Assembly: GCA_947044365.1 (NCBI GenBank)
Contig: OX345643.1
Coordinates: forward strand, 3,250,501 to 3,314,500
Direction: 5' to 3'
DNA length: 64,000 nucleotides
Source: Petrosia ficiformis
Lineage: Eukaryota > Porifera > Demospongiae > Haplosclerida > Petrosiidae
Positions 56,268 to 64,000 of this stretch are shown here, in pieces. Numbering within the stretch: the stretch's first letter is position 1; the number at the start of each line of letters is the position of its first letter. Below the pieces are notes generated by a model that made no database searches, was not told where the DNA came from, and saw nothing but the letters and a program-made list of their open reading frames with translations. Made by a program: the position numbers and the translations under genes.

Positions 56268-56329
56268 TTGTTCATCTACAAGTACTAGTTGCCATCGTGA
56301 GATGGCAACTAGTACTTGCAGATGAACAA
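56268..56329. repeat. Snap-back hairpin, 29-bp arms, 4-nt loop
   Basis: The arms 56268-56296 and 56301-56329 are reverse complements with one mismatch around GTGA. It overlaps the start of a 67-74 codon plus-strand ORF (56297/56316 to about 56525) that I do not recognise. Confidence 0.9.
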
Positions 56330-56529
56330 ACTGCTATATATTGGCTGCAAGACAATCATCTTCTGGTCTTTTCAATGCAGTGTCCAAAATGTTCTAGTGG
56401 GTGTGGAATTGTACCTCACAAAGGTTGCTTTTTGTGGAGATGTCCAGGGAGGGGTTTGCCAAACTGTTGTTTCCATTCAGCACAGCAGTGTAATTTCTAT
56501 ACAGTGGAAGCCACTTACTGATTAGATAG

Positions 56530-56910
56530 TTCAATGGTTCAAAAAGAATTTCAAGAATATACTGAAATGCTCATGCTTCCTACAAACAACATTTTTGATC
56601 AAAAATACATGAGAATCATAACAACTCTAGGAACAGTTTCAGGAAAACTTTTTTTCCAGTCAAAAATTAATTCCTAGAGTTACATAGTTATGTCCTTGTT
56701 ATGATTCTACAGTATTTTTGATAAAAAATGTTGTTTGTAGGAAGCATGAGCGTTTAAGTATACTCTTAAAATTCACTTTGAACCATCAACTATGTAGCCT
56801 TTGGTATTTAATTTTCCTGAAACTTTTCCTAGAGTTACACTGGGATGTCCTTGTTATGATTCTGCAGGGTGTTTGATCAGAAACGTTGTTTGTAGTAAGC
56901 ATGAGCGTTT
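56530..56910. repeat. Satellite units in opposite orientations
   Basis: One plus-oriented unit (AATACTGAAATGCTCATGCT...) meets about one and a half minus-oriented units at about 56670. It is the same family as the array at 46.96-50.21 kb, seen here as an isolated head-to-head pair. Confidence 0.85.
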
Positions 56911-57489
56911 ATGCAGACATGCCAACTGAAACACACGCAAAAGGGCAATCACTCACGCTCACACGAAATAGTCTCACGCATTTTGATCAAAAACGGAGGT
57001 GTGTTTTTAATTTTTAACCCAGTGTCAACAGACTTAGTTGGTGGCGTTGCGATGGAGGTATTAAGGTCATCAAATTCAGGCTTCGGATCCGACTTAAGGA
57101 TCAATCATCGGGACGTGGACAGCTCGTCCCAGCCACACCCACTAGTTTAATTGTTGAGCTAAGCAGAAGATGTACTGTGTCACTCGTATTTCTCTTCACT
57201 GATCTCTTGTTCTTCACTGTGTTGCAGAATAGTTGCATGGAATATTAAGAATGAAAGAATAATGGTAGTTTCTAAGTTGAGAAACTTTAATTTGCTGCTT
57301 TGTTATACACGATTCTACCCTGATTTAAAGGTACATTATACTCAATATTTAATTAATTTACTAATCATCAAGCTCATTAGCACATTAGACATTAGTATCT
57401 ATAGTGATCAGATTTAAATATCTTGTAAACTAAACGTAAAGTGAAACTAAACAGATTTTTGCTAGTTTCTATGTCCATTCATCCCTAAC

Positions 57490-59760
57490 TGGATTTCCTT
57501 TTAAATGTGCATTATACTGAATAACTCCATTAATTATGTGTCTCTCCAAGCCCTGTTGCTCTCTGTATAATAGACTGGTGACAGTATTTAATAGTGTCAA
57601 AAAATAAGGATCTTTGGTAGTTTCTGTAATGAAGCTAGTGATCTTTCCAAGTTTGTATATTCCAATCACCCCCTCACTGAATTAGCTTTTAAGTGTGCAT
57701 TATACTGAATAATTACATAATGTTTACCCAAGCCCTGTTGTTCACTATATCTCGACTGGTCACAGTATTTAAAGCGACGAAAGCTAAGGATCTTTGACAG
57801 TTTCTAATAGCAACAGAATATAAATCTTTTGTAATGAAGCTAAGGATCTTTGCTAGTTTCTATGTTTTCATCATCCCTAATTGGATTTCATTTTAATGGT
57901 TAATTATACTAAATAATTACAACTTATATGTGTCTCTCCAAACCCAACAGTTCACTGTATAGTAATAGTATTTAATAGTGATGGAAGATAAGTATCTTTA
58001 GTAATGAAGCTAATTAAGGATCTTTGCTAGTTTTTATGTGTTAGTCATCCCTAATTGGATTTCATTTTAAAGGTGAATTATACTGAATAACTCCATTTAA
58101 TTGTGTGTCTCTCCAAGCCCAATTGTTCACTGTATAATAGACAGGTAATAGTATTTAATAGTGATGGAAGATAAATATCTTTAGTAATGAAGCTAAGGAT
58201 CTTTGCTAGTTTCTAGGTTCTAATCATTCCTAATTGGATTTCATTTTAAAGGTGAATTATACTGAATAACTCCATTTAATTGTGTGTCTCTCCAAGCCCA
58301 ATTGTTCACTGTATAATAGACTGGTAATAGTATTTAATAGTGATGGAAGATAAATATCTTTAGTAATGAAGCTAAGGATCTTTGCTAGTTTCTAGGTTCT
58401 AATCATTCCTAATTGAATTTCATTTTAAAGGTGAATTATACTGAATAACTCCATTTAATTGTGTGTCTCTCCCAGCCCAATTATTCACTGTATAATAGAC
58501 TGGTAATAGTATTTAATAGTGATGGAAGATAAGTATCTTTAGTAGTGAAGCTAAGGACCTTTGCTAGTTTCTAGGTTCTAATCATCCCTAATTGGATTTC
58601 ATTTTAAAGGTGAATTATAGTGAATAATTACAATTTATATGTGTCTCTCCAAACCCAACAGTTCACTGTATAGTAATAGTATTTAATAGTGATGGAAGAT
58701 AAGTATCTTTAGTAATGAAGCTAATTAAGGATCTTTGCTAGTTTTTATGTGTTAGTCATCCCTAATTGGATTTCATTTTAAAGGTGCATTATAGTGAATA
58801 ACTCTATTTAATTGTACGTGTCTCCACACCCTGTTGTTCGCTGTATCTCGACTGGTCACAGTATTTAAAGCGACGCATTTTTGATAATGAAGTCAAGGAT
58901 CTTTGCTAGTTTTTAGGTTTTAATCATCCCTAATTTGATTTCATTTTAAAGGTGCATTATACTGAATAACTCCATTTAATTGTGTGTCTCTCCAAGCCCA
59001 ATTGTTCACTGTATAATAGACTGGTAATAGTATTTAATAGTGACGGCACGTAAGGATATTTGGTAATGAACCTAAGGATCTTTACTAGTTTCTATATTCC
59101 AATCATCCTTAATGTGAATTTAGTATGTGATACTCAATAATTACATTTAATTGCATGTGTTTTCAACTCCTTTTTTTCACCATATAATAAAAAAAACAGA
59201 AATTAAGGATCTTTGGTAGTTAAGTTTAAGTAACGAAGATAAGGATCTTTGATAATTTTTACATATTCCAATCAACCATGACTTCATTAGCCTTGTTGGT
59301 AACATGTATAATGGACTGGTGACAGTGTTTAATAATGACAGACAAGTAAGGATATTTGGTAGTTTAAGTAATGAAGCTAAGGATCCTTACTAATTTCTAT
59401 GATCCAATGATCCCTAACTTGATTTTCTTTGCTAGTTTTTATGTTCTAATCATCCCTAATTTGGATTTCATTTTACAGGTGAATTATACTGAATAACTCC
59501 ATTTCATTTTATGTGTCTCCAACCCCTATTGTTCACTGCATCTTTGACTGGTGACAGTATTTAATAGTGACGGAAGATAAGTATCTTTACTAATGAAGCT
59601 AAGGATCTTTGCTAGTTTTTATGTTCTAATCATCCCTAATTGGATTTCATTTTAAAGGTGAATTATACTGAATAACTCCATTTAATTGTGTGTCTCTCCA
59701 AACCCAATTGTTCAATGTATAATAGACTGGTAATAGTATTGAATAACAACACATTAAACT
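57490..59760. repeat. ~180-bp tandem array, left arm
   Basis: At least twelve units repeat GGATCTTTGCTAGTTT at spacings near 170-180 bp (about 57.85, 58.02, 58.20, 58.38, 58.56, 58.73 and 58.90 kb, and so on). Several adjacent units (58.08-58.56 kb) are almost identical, so the array has been homogenised recently. Its mirror image is at 62.94-64.00 kb. Confidence 0.9.
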
Positions 59761-60456
59761 TAGCTACAATAATTACATGTCTTCATAGTATCATAGAGTA
59801 TGACATAATTTCATTTAAGGATCTTTGACAAGTATCGATTTATCCTAATTTGATGCTCTTGTCAACTCATTTGATTGTGTATGTCTTCAACCCCTGTTGT
59901 TCTCTGTATGGAATGTGGAAGGTATTTCATAGTTTCTAAATCACAGCTAATTGTCTTGCCAGTTCTTATGTTGCATTCATCCCCTGTTTTCTATGTTCTC
60001 TGTTAGTTTTTCTCTTGCAAATATTTATCTAGTGTCAGTTTAAAATGTTGTTTTAAATTAAATTTTCTAGCTTCTATCTGGAATCATCTGTTAATTAGAG
60101 GTTCTAAAATCAGCTGCTCTTTTATTGAAGTAATGGTTACTTTGATGGATTGTTATGCCATGTTGTGATGGAGTATTAAAAGCAAACAAGCTTTTTCTAT
60201 CATGAAATGGTATGATAGCCCAACAAATAACTAAAAATATTCAGAATTACAACACTTCAGAACATTCTTTGTGGTACAGAAATGCATTTATTAATTACAT
60301 ATGTGAAGTCATGCACTAGTTAAATACCATTTTTAAATTAAAGAATCTATCCATTGTATGTGTGTGAGCACTATTGAATTATTTGTGTTTATCTTTCTCT
60401 CCATCTGATATTTCTTCAAGCCTTCCATAATTATATTTTGATCTCTTCATCAAATG

Positions 60457-60660
60457 TCACTCATAGTTTTCTACTTTAACATAATTGTTTTCTAAAATCA
60501 ACATCCATAGATCTACACCGGGAAACCCTTTTTCTAGACTTGCAATGGCAATAATTATTCTAGCTAGTTTGTGAAATAATGTATATATATTGCAGTCAAA
60601 GTAGGTAAAAAAAATAGCAAACATAGCAAACAGAGTACATTTAATTGTATGCATTTTCAA
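60457..60660 (-). other. 67-codon ORF of the inner left arm, mirrored at 62120-62323
   Basis: It is open on the minus strand, starting MKMHTIKCTLFAMFAIFFTY, and identical in protein to the plus-strand ORF at 62120-62323. It has a hydrophobic N-terminal stretch. No family resemblance. Identity most likely reflects identical arms rather than coding selection. Confidence 0.3.
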
Positions 60661-63600
60661 CTCTTCTTGTTTGCTGAATATTAATCATAGTCTGGTGAAG
60701 AACGACTGGACTTTGAGACACACACACAATTACTGAATGTAAATATTGAGTATAAAGTTTCACGTTTACAAAATAATCAAGTTTGGAATGATGAGAATAT
60801 AGAAACCAGTAATGATCGCTAGCTTCAGTTTAGAAACTACCAAACATCCTAAAATTCAGTCACTATTACTACTGCACTTTATCACAATCAGACTAAGTGA
60901 CATAATATTAGGATCTTTGGTATTTTCTGAAATTAAAGGATCTAATGTGTCGTTTCTCGTACATTAGAACCAAGCTAATATATGCCAATTGCTTCAGTAG
61001 ATACGATTTCATGGATTGTGATGGTCTCAAATATGTAGTTTATGTACAAAGCCTATTATAATCCAAAAGTGAATCCTGGAGCAGAATGATTAAAAGTGGG
61101 TGTAACTGGAAAACGATACATCAAAATATGAACTCAATACATAAATACAATACAATACCATATCAGTAAGTGGAGTGACAGTCAGGGGTTTACTTTCTGA
61201 TTTCATGATTTCGAGTAACATTCAGAAGCAACCCTTTTCAATCATATATAACTTCAGCTCCAGCAAAAGTATGAAATTAGAAAGTAAATGGCTGACAGTA
61301 GTTACAACTTCTGACATGGATACCCTGATTTCATATATTCGGACCATGGTTTTCTGCTTATTATGTATGTACCACTTATAATTTGGGTGTTGTGCCCATA
61401 AGTGCTTAGATATTCATAGTGTTTTCGAGGGTTTCTCGTGGCATTAGAACCAACATAACATATACCAATTGCTTCACTGCAAAAACAAAATTGTTAAAAC
61501 AACTCTTTAATTGGTTAGTACAGTTGCGAGGATTAACAAAATGTCAGTTATTCAGGTTATTAGCTGTCAATTAGTCAGTTATTCAGATTGTTATGAATTC
61601 ACACATTCTTAATACCATTTATTCCAATAGTTGAAGCAGTATATAGTGCATATTTTGACTGTATTGTTTTCAAGTTACACCCACTTTTAATCATTCTGCT
61701 CCAGGATTCACTTTTGGATTATAATAGGCTTTGTACATAAACTACATATTTGAGACCATCACAATCCATGAAATCGTATCTACTGAAGCAATTGGCATAT
61801 ATTAGCTTGGTTCTAATGTACGAGAAACGACACATTAGATCCTTTAATTTCAGAAAATACCAAAGATCCTAATATTATGTCACTTAGTCTGATTGTGATA
61901 AAGTGCAGTAGTAATAGTGACTGAATTTTAGGATGTTTGGTAGTTTCTAAACTGAAGCTAGCGATCATTACTGGTTTCTATATTCTCATCATTCCAAACT
62001 TGATTATTTTGTAAACGTGAAACTTTATACTCAATATTTACATTCAGTAATTGTGTGTGTGTCTCAAAGTCCAGTCGTTCTTCACCAGACTATGATTAAT
62101 ATTCAGCAAACAAGAAGAGTTGAAAATGCATACAATTAAATGTACTCTGTTTGCTATGTTTGCTATTTTTTTTACCTACTTTGACTGCAATATATATACA
62201 TTATTTCACAAACTAGCTAGAATAATTATTGCCATTGCAAGTCTAGAAAAAGGGTTTCCCGGTGTAGATCTATGGATGTTGATTTTAGAAAACAATTATG
62301 TTAAAGTAGAAAACTATGAGTGACATTTGATGAAGAGATCAAAATATAATTATGGAAGGCTTGAAGAAATATCAGATGGAGAGAAAGATAAACACAAATA
62401 ATTCAATAGTGCTCACACACATACAATGGATAGATTCTTTAATTTAAAAATGGTATTTAACTAGTGCATGACTTCACATATGTAATTAATAAATGCATTT
62501 CTGTACCACAAAGAATGTTCTGAAGTGTTGTAATTCTGAATATTTTTAGTTATTTGTTGGGCTATCATACCATTTCATGATAGAAAAAGCTTGTTTGCTT
62601 TTAATACTCCATCACAACATGGCATAACAATCCATCAAAGTAACCATTACTTCAATAAAAGAGCAGCTGATTTTAGAACCTCTAATTAACAGATGATTCC
62701 AGATAGAAGCTAGAAAATTTAATTTAAAACAACATTTTAAACTGACACTAGATAAATATTTGCAAGAGAAAAACTAACAGAGAACATAGAAAACAGGGGA
62801 TGAATGCAACATAAGAACTGGCAAGACAATTAGCTGTGATTTAGAAACTATGAAATACCTTCCACATTCCATACAGAGAACAACAGGGGTTGAAGACACA
62901 CACAATCAAATGAGTTGACAAGAGCATCAAATTAGGATAAATACTGTCACCAGTCAAAGATGCAGTGAACAATAGGGGTTGGAGACACATAAAATGAAAT
63001 GGAGTTATTCAGTATAATTCACCTGTAAAATGAAATCCAAATTAGGGATGATTAGAACATAAAAACTAGCAAAGAAAATCAAGTTAGGGATCATTGGATC
63101 ATAGAAATTAGTAAGGATCCTTAGCTTCATTACTTAAACTACCAAATATCCTTACTTGTCTGTCATTATTAAACACTGTCACCAGTCCATTATACATGTT
63201 ACCAACAAGGCTAATGAAGTCATGGTTGATTGGAATATGTAAAAATTATCAAAGATCCTTATCTTCGTTACTTAAACTTAACTACCAAAGATCCTTAATT
63301 TCTGTTTTTTTTTTATTATATGGTGAAAAAAAGGAGTTGAAAACACATGCAATTAAATGTAATTATTGAGTATCACATACTAAATTCACATTAAGGATGA
63401 TTGGAATATAGAAACTAGTAAAGATCCTTAGGTTCATTACCAAATATCCTTACGTCCCGTCACTATTAAATACTATTACCAGTCTATTATACAGTGAACA
63501 ATTGGGCTTGGAGAGACACACAATTAAATGGAGTTATTCAGTATAATGCACCTTTAAAATGAAATCAAATTAGGGATGATTAAAACCTAAAAACCCAGGA

Positions 63601-64000
63601 AAGATCCTTAACCAACAATCCTTATCTTCCATCACTATTAAATACTATTACCAGTCTATTATACCATGAACTGTTGGGCTTGGAGAGACAAATATAAATT
63701 GTAATTATTCACTATAATTCAGCTTTAAAATGAAATCCAATTAGGGATGATTTGAACATAGAAACTAGCTAATATCCTTAGATTCATTACTAAAGATACT
63801 TATCTTCCATCACTATTAAATACTATTACCAGTCTATTATACAGTGAACAATTGGGCTTGGAGAAACACACAATTAAATGGAGTTATTCAGTATAATGCA
63901 CCTTTAAAATGAAATCAAATTAGGGATGATGAAAACATAGAAACTAGCAAAGATCCTTAGCTTCATTACCAAAAATCCTTATCTTCTGTTGCGTTAAATA

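Larger units (their letters stand above)
57165..64000. mobile_element. Large foldback element with tandem-repeat arms (right end outside the window)
   Basis: The left arm ends at 61130 and the right arm starts at 61649. The arms are reverse complements over more than 2.3 kb around a 518-bp spacer. The window ends inside the right arm, at a point matching about 58.85 kb on the left. The outer arm is an array of ~180-bp units (AAGGATCTTTGCTAGTTTCT, AATTGGATTTCATTTTAAAG, TTGTTCACTGTATAATAGAC). The left edge (57165-57520) is a unique sequence also found at 41.34-41.67 kb. The right arm lacks about 270-290 bp that the left has at 59.57-59.84 kb. No transposase is inside. Confidence 0.85.

Noticed and set aside
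56911..57150. 79-codon plus ORF starting MQTCQLKHTQ
   Set aside because: It overlaps the boundary between satellite and foldback element, with no motif, splice site or relative recognised.

Overview
This window looks like AT-rich nuclear DNA from an invertebrate animal. The evidence is exons bounded by canonical GT/AG sites and no operons. It also carries a P-superfamily transposase with introns, a DIRS-type tyrosine-recombinase retrotransposon, a Penelope-like element, a CR1/L2-like LINE, and a zinc-finger/PIN-nuclease gene family that I recall from many marine invertebrate gene sets. A sponge or cnidarian fits best, but the sequence alone does not settle it. No rRNA gene or CRISPR array was seen.

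Host genes all appear on the minus strand and are built from short exons. Gene B (about 40.5 to 36.76 kb) ends in an acidic serine-rich tail. Gene A (about 36.4 to 27.0 kb, possibly ending at 14.25 kb) is a chain of phase-compatible exons. One of its introns holds a degenerate zinc-finger/PIN gene (30.0-34.5 kb), and another probably holds the retroelement block at 15-26 kb. Gene C starts at 10.59 kb and runs off the left edge. I could not assign any of the three to a named family. The exon maps come from splice signals and phase, and are probably incomplete.

15-26.3 kb is a retroelement graveyard. A broken DIRS-like element is split by a Penelope-like insertion with long terminal inverted repeats and a short target duplication. 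A degenerate LINE follows.

41.3-52.5 kb is nested DNA-transposon territory. A P-superfamily transposase gene is interrupted by a 440-bp element flanked by ATAA. The same family sits at 50.2 kb, and a longer relative at 50.8-51.9 kb carries a gene with 23-residue STPR-like repeats. The last two lie inside a roughly 165-180 bp satellite that changes orientation several times.

52.9-55.5 kb is a direct duplication containing a small exon-like segment. From about 57.2 kb to the right edge lies a very large foldback structure: two arms of more than 2.3 kb around a 518-bp spacer, with outer parts made of ~180-bp tandem repeats. Its outer unique sequence matches the sequence just upstream of the P transposase. 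This suggests a Galileo-like foldback branch of the P superfamily. Short near-perfect hairpins with loops of 2-6 nt recur through the window, which points to repeated snap-back template switching.
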